Assembly (NCBI RefSeq): GCF_033439725.1
Contig: NW_026944387.1
Location: 558,001 to 622,000, forward strand
Source: Neurospora tetraspora
Lineage: Eukaryota; Ascomycota; Sordariomycetes; Sordariales; Sordariaceae
DNA: 64,000 bases
Direction of reading: 5' to 3'
Below the pieces are notes generated by a model. The model worked only from the letters and a program-made list of their open reading frames with translations, was not told the DNA's origin and did no database searches. Positions 44,601 through 56,448 of this stretch are shown piece by piece (within the stretch, counting starts at the first letter, position 1; the number at the start of each line of letters is the position of its first letter). The translations under genes were made by a program, and so were the position numbers.

Positions 44601-47600
44601 TTCATTAGGAAAGGCCTGGACTGGCGAGAGTTGGCGGCATCGCGGCTGCGCGGCTATCAAAGCGCAACGAATGTCGCGACTGTATTCACGCCCTCACGCG
44701 ACTCTGTTTGGATGGAGTTGACACGACAACGGATGGAGCATCATGGAGGAGTGAAAGGGCAACACGTGGGTTGAATACGCGATGGTAAGTGGTCGTTTGG
44801 GAGGGCGATCAAAAGGCCAAGGTATCCAAGTCTTTGCAAGGCATTTTTCTGTTTGATGTCCGCTGCCAGGGCGATGGGGAGAGGGAAAAGTGGAATGATT
44901 CCGGGGGAGTGTCGCCAGGGTGGTTTCGGTGGAACTGTGGGTTGTAACTTACAACCTGCTGTTGATGTCTTTTTCGATGTTGAGATTTTATCGAAAAAAA
45001 AAAAAAAATTTCGCCCACATCCCTTCAACTCCATGGTGTGAATTCCACTTTTACCCAACGGCACATGGACACCTTGCTCCGTTTTGACCTTTCCATCTCC
45101 AGATGACATTCAGCCAGAGCCTAAGGGGACGGTAATATCCGCCTGGCATCAATACCATCCGTTTTGTAGTGACGCTCGTTGTTCGAGACTCGCAACCTGA
45201 GACATGGCCAATGTTGTGTGCGAGATTGTTCGTCGAGGAATTATTCCGCCGTCACATTCGCAAGCATTTCATGTTTTGTTGGTGCGAGGGCAGGCCGAAT
45301 TATTTCCGTTACAATACGAAATTTTCTCTGCTTCAATCAAGTTTCAGCGAGCGCCAAAAGAGAAATTACAAAACGAGCCGTGCGAGTCTGTCAAGAAAGT
45401 GGAGACAGTGACATTCAAAAAGACGCAGCAGTGTCGTGGCACGTGAGGCCCTTCTCGGTGTTGTCTGTTGAGGCTGAGATGCAACACAGCCTGAAAAGCC
45501 CAGCCAGCGGTTGTGACTTGTGAGGTTCTCGCCCGAGAACGATCTCGACTTTTGCCGTCCAGTCACCGAGACTCGAGATATCTTGTGGAATTGTGTTTAT
45601 CCCAGATGCCCTGCACTTCCTCGAATAAGCTCACAAGATCTTGTAAATCGATCCGTCTCGAATGGGCAAAAGCCAAAAAAGACGGGGAACCCTGATGATG
45701 TTGAGAATTGTGCCACATGACACACTACCCGTGGACCCTGAATCGCGTCAATTTCCACCCTCCTGTCTCCCCGGAATTGAGGCTACGGCAGTTGGTGAAC
45801 TCCATCAGGTAATCCCAAGTTTGGTATCGTGGCTCGTGGGAGATGAGGCCGTGATCAGCCTGCTACGGAGCCTTTTCAAAGTTCAGCCCACGTGAAACGG
45901 ACTCGGCAGTTCAGGATTCCGTCCTTCATCTGAAGTCATCCCCGTCAGTCATTTGACGATATGACTTCGGTCACGAGGGAGTCCGGGTCAAGGACCCGAG
46001 TCGAAGAACATTGCCACCTTTGGCGGAATTTCATCCAAACTCCCGTCTCGGCGTCGGCAGTGGTGGGAGATGGAAATGTTCGAGATGCTATCTTACCTGG
46101 CAGCATAAACCTCGGAGCCCCGTTTTCCGTCGAGGCCTCCGCTATTTCACCCCGTGACAGACTCCCTCCGTGCCCCGGATGAGCATTGAGCCAACCCCGC
46201 AATTAAACCGGAGGCCCGGCTGGAGACCCCGCAAACTTTCCACATCGGATCTCCCCCCGCCCCGTGGTTTATGGGTTTTTCTAATTCGCATCATACGATA
46301 CGCCGTGTCGAGGATCCATTGTCGTGGAGAACTTTGAATTGATGATTTGGCCGTGGTTCCCCTCTTTTGCATGGGCATATGATGAAGCCACGCTGGAGCC
46401 TGTGGGCTAGGCGGGTTGGGGGTCACTAACAGACATGCCGCAATCATAGGCCCGTAGCTGTTAGCAGCAGATGGACCGCGCGCCTGCCTTGTCAAATCTT
46501 AACCCCTCACCAGAAAGTTATTGTATTCCATCGTGACCACTGCAACTTCGCACTCCGAAGTTTTCCCGTGACTTCCCCGTGGTCGTCGGGCATCCACAGC
46601 ACAGCAGGCCAGCAGGCAACTTTCTAGGCCGAGAACAGAGCTTCAGGCGGATATCACGACGATATTCAAGGTCACGCGACGCCCTCTGTCCACTTGCTCA
46701 GCCTTCCTGCTCTGTCCTGGATACTCCGTACGCCTGTTGGTGATGGTTACCGGCGGCGAATATCAGCCTACACAAGCACGGCCACGAACAAAACCGAACA
46801 ACACAACAGGTTATTCCTACAAGGTACCGTAACATCCAAGGTCCCTTTTTCCAAACAGCTCGTCATGACAGACAGTTGTCAGTCAGTTCTCGTGATGAGT
46901 TGGGAAGGTCACTGCTCCGGTCAGCGAAAGGGTTAATCCCCGTTCCCACCGAAAGCCAGGTGGACGCTTTGTCGAACGGTCCGAACGGTGGGGAGGGGAG
47001 CGAGTAAGTGTAAGTTACGTCTCGGTGAAATAGTGGACGACAACAAATTATTGATAAAATATTTGATATTATCTTCGGCCTTATTTACATCGAAATATTT
47101 CAGCCAAGTGGAGTCTTACCCTCCGTTGCGGCGTTCAGTGGTCCGTCCACGGTCGGCTGGCTGTTGCTGACCTGTGAACGGCCCGAGCATCACGGAACGG
47201 GCCCCGGGGGTGACATCCGGCTGCGCGCCGGTCCCCCATCCCATCCATCATCTGACAACCACACACCACCACCACCGCCCACGATCGATGGTCTCAAAGT
47301 CAAACAGTTGTCTATTTCTATCACTTTTTATATCCCCGGGCTGACGGAGGGTGTGAACGTGTCCCTGAAGATCTTTACACCACCCACTGCCACTACAGCA
47401 TCTCAACACTTTCCTTAGCTCGGTCTCACCGTGGACTGGACAAACAGCGAGTGGGAGCAATTGCAACTACCTGATGATTGATTGCTGTCTCACCTTGGGA
47501 ATCATTCACCATCTAGTCTCGCCAATTGGCTTTTTGATCACATTTCATACTCGAGACTCGGGATGAGACGCTGACAGCGGTCCGCGCTTCTTTGAATATC

Positions 47601-47929
47601 ACCAGGCCATTGCCCACTGTTGTTGTCTTGCTGTCAGTCTCAACCTCGGGAAAGCCTTATATCGAAGACTTTGCTGGTCATGAGGCCTTCGTTAGTCGCG
47701 CCACGTCGACAAACATCTTCATCCCCCCCACGGAGAAGTCTCAAGCTGCTGCAACAGGCGTGGGGAGAGATTAATACTTACAACGTACTTTCTCCGAGGT
47801 TGAGTATACAGTAGTGCCGCAACTAACGATGTAATTAACATCAGAGACAACGAAACTTTCAACTCCATCAAGTCGTCCATCCACAACCCCTCCAGCCCTC
47901 ACAGGACTGGACCCTGAGACTGCAACATC
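38683..47929. other. long stretch of normal composition with no supported gene
   Basis: Short ORFs overlap on all frames. The region near 43490-43867 is open in several frames at once, and none can be preferred. Runs of 15 A lie at about 39602-39616 and 44996-45010. ACCGTACCGTACC lies near 43260. The last bases, ACATC (47925-47929), are the target duplication of the copia element. Undetected multi-exon genes remain possible. Confidence 0.4.
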
Positions 47930-48095
47930 TGTCAGAGGCCAGGGGATCCACTGGGCGTGCACGTGCCCAGCTGGACTGGGATATGCGGGATTTTTATCTA
48001 GATGCTAGAGCTTCAAGTCTGCAGAGCCAGTCTTACATACACACACACAATCAAGCCACGTTGAACCCATATCGATTATTACCAATAATATCATA
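47930..48095 (+). repeat. 5' LTR of the copia element
   Basis: 166 bp; matches 56278-56443 and the complement of 17093-17258. It contains an ACACACAC microsatellite at about 48037-48047. Confidence 0.93.
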
Positions 48096-48196
48096 ATTAA
48101 GAGTTTCATTGATTTGACCGTTGAAGCCATCGCTAGCAACGACAACCAACTAAATGACTACCAACAATATCTACAACCAAAATCAATAGTATTGCC

Positions 48197-51100
48197 CTCA
48201 ACGGCCCCAAAGATTGGCCGGCCTAGGAAGATGCCTTTATTTCTATAGCCTAAGACTTAAGTTTCTAGAAGTATATCGACCTAAATAACCGCGTTCCTTA
48301 GCTAACTGAATTAATAGAACCTAATATCGCTAACTACCAAGGGGAAATTCCCGCTAGAAAAACCAAAAAAGCCAAGAAGGATAAGGAGGCTACCCTATCT
48401 ACTACCGCTAAACTTCACAATTTCTATTATAAGCGCGACTACCATAACTATATAATTAAAAAATTGGATTAGCGTATAGAAGTTAAGACCTTCTCTAACC
48501 TAAACATTAAAAAGACTACGTTAAATTGCTAAATATCTAAAACTATTAGAAATAACTATTAGGAAACTAATTTTACCAAATATATTGTTAACGTGTGGCT
48601 AGTACTGTGCCTTGTAACTGCCTTGTACTACCTTGTAGTATAGAAGGCTAGTTGAACTATTCCTTCTACGGAATCAGTTGACTCAGTCCCCACAGAATGT
48701 ACTAGAATACAAGAGGTTTTGCCACTGTATTCTAGAGTCTTATAACTTAGCTAGCATTTCTTCCAGACTGATTTGTCATCACAGGATTCAACAGAAGCTT
48801 CTAGATGCTTAGTGTCCATGTATATAGAGACCTCTCCTCTCCTTCAGTTCGTCACTCCTTAAGCAAGCAAGCACAAGTCAAGCAATACAATATAGTCTTT
48901 TCTCACAGTGCAGAGTCCACTGTAATCTTCTGTCTTGAGAGCAGAGTCCTCTCTAAGACCTCTTTTACAACATCCTTTTATTGTACTTGCAACTACGCTG
49001 CTTCCTTCAGCATTGCTGTCGTACTTCCTACCGCTTCCGCTCCGCTCTGCTACAAGTGCATAGTTCACTGTAGCAACCTTGTACTGGTGCTATCATTATA
49101 GGCCAGTCAGGGCACCGCAGGAAACATATATTAATCTATATAAATAGTAAATAATTTTAGTAAATCCACTACTTTCAACGACCGTAAGGTAAAGAAGCTC
49201 CTCCGAATTAGATTTATTAATATTTTTAAGCCCCCTAATAGAACTAACCGTAATTAATATAATTAAACCTTTTACTAGGAAGCGGCTATAGCCTTCTATA
49301 TTATTAGAAGAATTATTAAAGTAAATAAACTAAACCCATAATTCCCAAAGTTCTATACAATTATAAAGTCGAATCTTTATACTACCTAAGCAAATAATTA
49401 TTCATTCTAGCATAATAAGGAGATCGAGAGAAACCCTTATTTTAAAATCTCTTTCTATACTATAGTTAAGGACTTTCATAAAGTAGTAATAACGAATACT
49501 ACTTAGAGAAAAGGTTGCGCCCCATTATTTAAGGGTACTATATTCGCGGCTACGTTAAGTAATAAACTTATTAAGGAGGACATTTCTAATAATAAACAAA
49601 ACCCTAACCCAGAAGTAAAAGGACGGGGAGAGGCTATAGGTAAAAACGGTAAATTTAGAAAAAATATTAATAAGAATAAGTATACCTCCTCCTCATCCTT
49701 ATTAACGAATAAACGACCGTATTAATCCCTATATAAATTCTATAAGCAACCGGGTTATAATTTAATTAAATACTCCTATACTAAATTATGATTAGTTTAT
49801 AAAGGCTAAATTAAAAGTCCTACTATTAAGAAGCGCGCGTACGCTAATTTAAAGAAGGATAAAATATTTAAAGACGCTATTAACTATCTACGAACGTAAT
49901 AGGACGATAAAGATTAAAATAATTAATTCTATAGTCGCCGGGTAAATAAGAGTAATTTTTTAATACCTATAGCGAAATATGATACTATATACCTACTAAG
50001 AGATTCTATAATCCTTAATTTAAATATAATAATATATATCTTCAATGAAATTAATCGCTTCAAAGACTTTACCCCTTTAAATATTAATAATTATATATAA
50101 GCGGAAAATAAGCAGATTCCTATAGAGGGGTATAGTACTATTATAATTATAATTTAAAATAATAATAAAAATAGAGAGTTCCAACTCCCCAACGTCGCTC
50201 TAATACCGAGTATAGCCTATAACCTCGCCTCTTTAAAATAATTTAAAGATGAATAAATCTACTAAGACTATAAAAATAATTACCTACGTTCCCGCCTTAT
50301 AAATTGCTTTATTTATTATATCCTTTCTAAATATAAGTAATTTATTTTAAAATATATCCCTCTACAAAATAGCACTAACTAGTCTTCTTTTACTATATGG
50401 TATATAAACTATATTAAGCGGAAGCTTTAAGAGAGTAAGCCTCTTCGCTAGTAGTTTTAATTTGGCTACCTAGGACTTGAAATATTAATTAAATTAACGG
50501 ACTAAAAGTATAGTATACAATTTAAAGGACCGGATATAATATACTACGAAGTATATATTAAAGCTAAATTAAATTACTAAATACGTAAAGAAACTCATAA
50601 CTACCTAAAAGGCCCTAAGTTACAACTAATTATCAACTTCTTCTCTTATAAAGAAATAAAAATAGGGGGCTAAAAGTATTTAAATTTAATAGTAAGTGAA
50701 AACTAGTAATTTAAATTTATTTAAATATATTATTTAAATAAATAGAAAAGCCGAATCTATTATCGTATATTTAGAATCCTTCTATATAAGGCTACAAATT
50801 CAATACTAAATCGTACTTCGGGTAATCGAATATAATAACGAAATAATTAAAAATAAAACAATTACTATTTAATTTACCATAAAAGGAACTAATATCGAAC
50901 CCTCAACGCCCTATATATAAATTTAAAACAGCGGTATAAAACGTTCAAAGGGTATAATTAAAACTAAAAGTACGGCAATACAATCAAATATAAATTTTCC
51001 TTACGAATTGTACATAAAAATCACTAAAGTAGCTATATATTTATATAACCTAACCCTTGAAGCGGAATATTATTAAAAAATCTCCCTAAAACCGATTCGA

Positions 51101-51771
51101 AACGTATTACTAATTCAAAAATAATATCATTCCTCTATCAAACCCCTCCCCTACTATCGGACACCGTAAAATATATAGCTATAAAGCCTTTAATCTTATA
51201 ACAAAAACTATAAAAGAATAGAACAAATTAATAAATTTAGAGACCGTACTTAAGTCGGCTATTTAACTAAATACTAATTAATAAATATCTATAGGATTTA
51301 AAATCCCTATACCAATTCTATTATTATTATACGAAACGTTATATTTAATAAAAACGAGATCTTCCCTAATAATAACGTTAAAAAAATCTGTAATACCTTT
51401 AATAGCTTCTTTAAAGAATTAGCTATATAATTAAAAAACTTTCATTAAATAAATATCGCGCAAATGAACATCCTATAAATCGAAACTATATTTACCATAA
51501 ATAATAGAATCCCTAGTCCTATTAACTAAAACTTTCCTACCGAAACCGAAAATATACTAAAGGAAAAGGGGGAATTAAAGTCTCTAGAAATATAAATGTA
51601 ATCTAAATTTTTAAAGGTCTCATAAGTACTAAGAATACCGCTAAGTTAAAAAATACCGTAAAAGTCTTTAGAACCCTTACTATCGCCGCCCGTACAATTA
51701 CTATCGGATTTTTCAAGTATAATCTTAAATTCAAAAGATAAAGAAGAGGGCTATTTCCCTACGCCTTCTAA
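48197..51771 (+). pseudogene. copia gag and integrase relics
   Basis: Near 48197 a gag-like start reads LNGPKDWPA with stops following. At 49732-49773 the frame gives Tyr-x2-Tyr-x4-Tyr-x4-Tyr: the exact CX2CX4HX4C spacing of the gag zinc knuckle, with three Cys and one His codon all now read as Tyr, each one transition away. From about 50461 the GYLGLEILIKLTD stretch and a following KAKLN..IRKETHNY region match the zinc-binding start of copia integrase, whose conserved His and Cys also now read Tyr. A 541-bp solo LTR interrupts gag at 48586-49126. The protease could not be located. Confidence 0.75.
48586..49126 (+). mobile_element. intact solo LTR, 541 bp, inside the copia gag region
   Basis: Same family and orientation as 21962-22506, with TGTTAACG...GAAACA ends. 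It is flanked by a perfect TATAT duplication (48581-48585 and 49127-49131). It differs from the other copy by one missing AAGC unit and one base near the 3' end. Normal composition inside a RIP-mutated host shows that it arrived after most of the mutation. Confidence 0.93.
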
Positions 51772-51776
51772 TAATC

Positions 51777-52027
51777 TATAACGGGTCTGCACGAGTTAAA
51801 GCACAACGAACAGTCGTAAGGTTGAAATGCTATATTTGACAAAGAGAGCAAGAAGGAAGATTGCACTAGAAGGGTGCAGTTGAGATAAGGTTTTAAGGTT
51901 GAGCGTACGGGCTAGGCAATTATACGGGTCTGGCTAACTAGAAGGTTCGCATTGGCCTATCGGCTTATTGAGCTTATAGGGATCCGGCTTGGTAGAGCCA
52001 AGCTAATACCCTGGGCACTAGCCCCAT
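51777..52027. repeat. left LTR of the nested element
   Basis: This is the lightly mutated copy: many CpA and TpG sites are still intact (for example GCACGAG and GGGTGCAGTTGAG), where the right copy has ACACGAA and GAGTGTAATTAAG. Confidence 0.8.
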
Positions 52028-52142
52028 ACTGCTTCCCCTAAACGAAAATCCACCATATAAGACTAAATATACGAAAAATAACCAAAATCGTCAACTAGCC
52101 GCACTTAAACCAAATGTTCGTAGATGGGGAAGAAACTAATAA

Positions 52143-52462
52143 GGGCGTGTTTGTTTCCCCTGAAATGTGGCTCTGAATTGTTTAGAGCCGTTTTTTCAGA
52201 GTGCTGTTTGGAAACGCTCTGAACATTTCGGTACTGAAATCGCTCCAAAATCCCCATTGTGAAATTTTGAGTCCCACCTGCGATTTCTGGCCAATTATCT
52301 TTCATCAAACTCCCAATTTCAGAGTCTAACATTCAATATCGAAGGAGCTTCAGAACGTTTCTGAACTGAATTCTGAATTTCAGGATGGCCCGTGCAACCT
52401 TTCTGAAAATCATTTCAGAAAACTTACTTCAGAAGGCCATTTCAGAGGAAACAAACACGCCC
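52143..52462. mobile_element. 320-bp Tourist-like MITE with TAA target duplication
   Basis: The termini GGGCGTGTTTGTTTCC are perfect inverted repeats over 16 bases and extend to about 26 with one mismatch (CTGAAATG follows). TAA flanks both ends (52140-52142 and 52463-52465). Ends beginning GGGCGTGTTTG plus a TAA duplication are characteristic of PIF/Harbinger (Tourist) MITEs. About a dozen TCTGAA/TTCAGA words are spread through it in both orientations, possibly subterminal binding sites. There is no coding capacity. Its composition is normal, so it is younger than the RIP of its host. It lies about 110 bases inside the left LTR of the nested element. Confidence 0.88.
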
Positions 52463-54081
52463 TAATATTAAGAAAAATATTTATATTAAGCTCCCAAATA
52501 AACGCTATACGAATTTCCTACTTACTACCTAGGTTAGTGGTATCTTTAATATTTACCTTTATAAAGCTACGCTATAAATTAAGCACTAAGATTTAATTAA
52601 GGAATATTTCTAAACCTTGCCTATTCCGGGGCCCTCTTTCGCCGTACTATATCAATAATCCATAACGGAAATAATTAGAATTAAAGCTATTACCTAATAT
52701 TTTGTATCGCTCTACTTCCCTTACTAGTAGGAATTGTCAACTACCACGTTATTTATTACGTAATACCTATAAACTATTATTATAATTCCGTCGTTAGGGA
52801 CTAATTTTAATAATTCTTTATACCTACAAAATATTTACGCTTACTACCTTCGCATTTTATAATAAATACCCCCAAATAGCCGGGCGGCAAAGGGTATTGT
52901 ACTATAACCTACCTATTTAATCAATAAATAATATACTTTAATAAACTGATTAGAAATCCTTCTTTTTAGATATAGTAGTACTCCTCTACCCCTAATATTA
53001 TTAGGGTCGTTTTTAATAAGACTTTACTTAATTTAAGAGATCCTCCTCTTAATTATCGCTATTGTAACTGATTGAGCCCCCAACCGGATTATTAATTTTA
53101 ATATTATTTATCTTTATTTTATATTTCTTAATTTAATATAAGTTATTACTGTAATTCGTATATTTACTATTTCTCTTCCATTATTACTATAATTTACTAG
53201 AGGGTTTATTACGCTTCTTTATTATTGTTGAAGCGTTAATCGAAATATTTATAGGATTTCCGCCGTTATCGTCAACCGGAGCCCTCGATATCGAGGTTAA
53301 AAGGAATATATTACCGTTAAAAGTACGTAAGTATTATAGTAATTAAAAATATTCTTTAAATATATTAGTTCGGTCAGAAAAGCGTTATTTCCAATAATAT
53401 TTTAAAATAATAAATATTTATTTAATTTTAATAGTATCTAGTTACGAATTTACGCGGGCGCGGTAGAATATTTCTTCGAATTTCGCGATAAAAGTTATTA
53501 TCAATTCTCTAAATTTCTATTTAAATTAATATAATTCTTAATTAGCGCACTTAATAGCGTTAGGAACCCTATAAATAAAACGGAACTTATCGATAAATAT
53601 TAATAATAATTATAAAGACAGGAAATTAGCGAAAACGATAAATAGTTTTTTAATAGCGGGCGACAAATAAGCGAATAAATAATAAAATTACGCTTTTAAA
53701 TCGCTAACAGTATACCTATTACCGTATAATTTAATTTAAACGCTAAATACCTACGTTTTAAAATCAGCTTTATTCCTAGAAAATCTTTCGAAGTAGGGAA
53801 GGATAGGCTTATATAACGACGGCGGCTCGAAGGAAGGGGAGGCTATAATCTATTAGACTTTGAAGTTAGAAATCTCGAGAATTAATTATTTAATTAAGGA
53901 GGCAAATTATCGTTAGCGTTCTTAGGAATTAATAGACTAAGCGATTTAAGGGAGCGGCTATTATTAAAATATTGTACATAGGGTTGTCGCTAAGGAACGA
54001 GAGCGACGGTAGGAGACTCTTTGGGCATACCTACGAAAGAAGAGCAATAGTATTAATTTAAAAAGAGGGTCAAATATAATA

Positions 54082-54336
54082 TATAACGGGTCTACACGAA
54101 TTAAAGCACAACAAATAGTTATAAGGTTGAAATATTATATTTGACAAAGAGAGTAAGAAGGAAGATTGTACTAGAAGAGTGTAATTAAGACAAGGTTTTA
54201 AAGTTGAGCGTACGGGCTAGGTAATTATACGGGTCTGGCCAATTAGAAGGCTCGCATCAGCTTATCGGCTTATTGAGCCTATAAGGATCCGGCTTAGTAG
54301 AGCCAAGCCAATACCCTGGGCACTAGCCCCATGACA
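54082..54336. repeat. right LTR of the nested element
   Basis: 255 bp. Differs from the left copy mostly by C-to-T and G-to-A changes at CpA/TpG. Ends GACA before the TAATC duplication. Confidence 0.8.
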
Positions 54337-54341
54337 TAATC

Positions 54342-56277
54342 TGACTACGTTTCTAATAACGGATTTCTCTCGCTCTAATAAAGCATTATAAAAAATTATA
54401 AATTAATACCTTCATTAAATTACATCGTTCTTATTTGTAAAGGATAATCGACTTATAGGCCTTTAGGGAAATAATGTTGTAAACTAAGCCTTCCTAGAAT
54501 AAATAAGAAAGAGGAGTATGGATATTAATCCTAACTATAATCCTAAATTAAAAAATAATAAGAGATATTATTAACCGCTATCAAGTAAAAAGCATATTAA
54601 GGACCCTCTATCGAATTATTTCTACCTCTTCTAAAGTACTATAATAATCTTAATTATCACTCCTTTAAAGAACTTTTTAAAACTATAAAAAAAGAATACC
54701 TAAATAAGTATAAGGATAAAAAACCTTAAAAGTAAGTTAGTATTAAAAAAACGGGAGATAGCGAAATATTCGGTTTAATATAGGTATATATTTATAAATT
54801 TAACCAAAACGGCTAATTCCTTAAATATAAAGCGTATCTAATTATATACAAGAACTAATAATTTAAAGATAGTATATGTAAAATGTATATAACGATTCTA
54901 GTAATTAAATCGTTCTATATCTTAATAATTATAATTATTTACTTTAACTTCGATTTAACCTAATATAATATGAAGAACGCTTTTATTGATACTATATTTA
55001 ATAAAGTAGTATTTATAAAGGCTCCCCCTGAGCATATTAAGAAAGGCTAGGTATTTTAACTATTATATACATTATATAATCTATAAAAATCTCCCCTCCT
55101 CTAATAGTAAAAACTTACTAAAACCCTTATAATTATAAGTATAAACCCTCTCCCTATAGAGCCTAATATTTTAATTAAAAACAATATGTTCCTCTTCTTC
55201 TATATTAACGATATTATTATTATTTATAAATATAGGGATAAAGGGATCGCTATAATTACGGGGGTAATAGCTATTATAGAGAGGAAATATTAATTAACGA
55301 GTAGAGAACTACTAAAATAGTTCCTAAGTATCGAAATTATTTGAAACCGAAAAAAGAAATTAATTTAGCTATTATAATACAATTATATCCAAAAGATTAC
55401 GGAGAAGGTTAAACGTATTAAAAAATTATACTCTACGCCTATAGCCAAAGGGAAACTCCTACTTTACTAAAATAGCGTAGCCCCGTATAAAATTTACGTA
55501 TATTAAATTAAAATTAATTCAATTCTCTACATTGATATCACGTCGCGATTGGACGTAACCTTCCCAATTTCTAAATTCGCTCAAATTAATTTAAATCCCA
55601 ATCTAATATATTATACGGCTATAAATTAAATAATATAAAATATAATTATAACTTCATTTATAGAAACCGAACTACTATCCCTTAATTATGGAACTAAGGA
55701 GGCCATCTACGTCCGCGATCTCTTTAATTGGCTTACTCTAGGGTTTGAAGATTAAGAAGCTATATTTATAAACTACAATAATGAATAAATAATGTAATTT
55801 ATTATAAAAGAGGGAATTCGGCTCGTAATTAAGCTTAAGTATATCGATATATATAAGTATTAATTAAAATAAACATAAGAAAGGAAGTTAGTAAACGTAA
55901 TATACGTACCTACTAAAGAGCAGATTGTAAATAGCTTTATTAAGAGCCTCCTTCCCGTAATATATTTAAAGTCTCTAGAGTAATTAGGACTTATAGAATT
56001 ACAACGGCTATAGATTTAACTATAAGAGTTTAATAGCGGAAATATCGCTATAGGCCGCCCGAAAAGTATAGAGGATTTTATAAAGGAGGATTCGGGCAAC
56101 GAATTAGCGAATATAACAGTAAATATAGTAGGATAAAACTTTTACAAATAATAGCTTGAAAACTACTGTAACGAGGAAGCAATCTAGGAATGGTATTATT
56201 TCTAGCTAGTTATAAAAGGATTTTAGAGCATGTCTAAGTAGATTTAGTATAGTTTATACACTAGATTTAAGGGGGTG
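54342..56277 (+). pseudogene. copia reverse transcriptase and RNase H relics
   Basis: All motifs fall in one frame (1 mod 3). KAPPEHIKKG (about 55018-55047) and LYTLYNL.KSPLL (about 55066-55104) match the copia RT region. FLFFYINDIIIIY covers the catalytic YVDD box at 55201-55212, now YIND: the first Asp became Asn by one G-to-A and Val became Ile. RNase H has ETELLSLNYGTKEAIYVRDL (about 55663-55722), equivalent to the copia S/T-E-A-E...TKEA block. Many TGG and CAA/CAG codons are now stops. Confidence 0.85.
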
Positions 56278-56443
56278 TGTTAGAGGCCAGGGGATCCACT
56301 AGGCGTACACGTACCCAGCTGGACTAGGATATGCGGGATTTTTATCCAAATGCCAGAGCTTCAAGTCTACAGAGCCAGTCTTACACACACACACACAATC
56401 AAGCCACGTTGAACCCATATCGATTATTACCAGTAATATCACA
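56278..56443 (+). repeat. 3' LTR of the copia element
   Basis: 166 bp. Compared with the 5' LTR and the solo LTR it has G-to-A changes in the first half (for example CTAGGCGTACACGTACCC versus CTGGGCGTGCACGTGCCC). Confidence 0.93.
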
Positions 56444-56448
56444 ACATT

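Larger units (their letters stand above)
51777..54336. mobile_element. second RIP-mutated LTR element nested in the copia element
   Basis: Direct terminal repeats of about 255 bp (51777 to about 52031; 54082-54336) begin TATAACGGGTCT (a TG start turned TA) and share ACGGGCTAGG and GGGCACTAGCCCCAT. The 5-mer TAATC occurs immediately outside both ends (51772-51776 and 54337-54341). The last four bases of the left repeat do not match the right one, so its inner edge is uncertain. Without the MITE the element is about 2.2 kb, and I recognise no gag or pol, so it may be non-autonomous. It sits between the integrase and reverse transcriptase relics of the host. The superfamily is not assigned. Confidence 0.8.
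47930..56443 (+). mobile_element. RIP-mutated Ty1/copia retrotransposon with nested insertions
   Basis: The LTRs are 47930-48095 and 56278-56443, both 166 bp (TGTCAG/TGTTAG...ATCATA/ATCACA). The flanking 5-mers are ACATC (47925-47929) and ACATT (56444-56448), equal except for one C-to-T. A purine run (TTTAAGGGGG) ends just before the 3' LTR. Relics occur in the order gag, integrase, reverse transcriptase, RNase H, which is copia order on the + strand. Without the two nested elements the copia element is about 5.4 kb. The interior is very AT-rich and full of stops. The 3' LTR has more G-to-A changes than the 5' LTR. Confidence 0.93.

Noticed and set aside
47930-56443. Treating 47.9-56.4 kb as one 8.5-kb retrotransposon
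   Set aside because: Separate TSDs and unmutated insertions show three further elements within an original copia element of about 5.4 kb.
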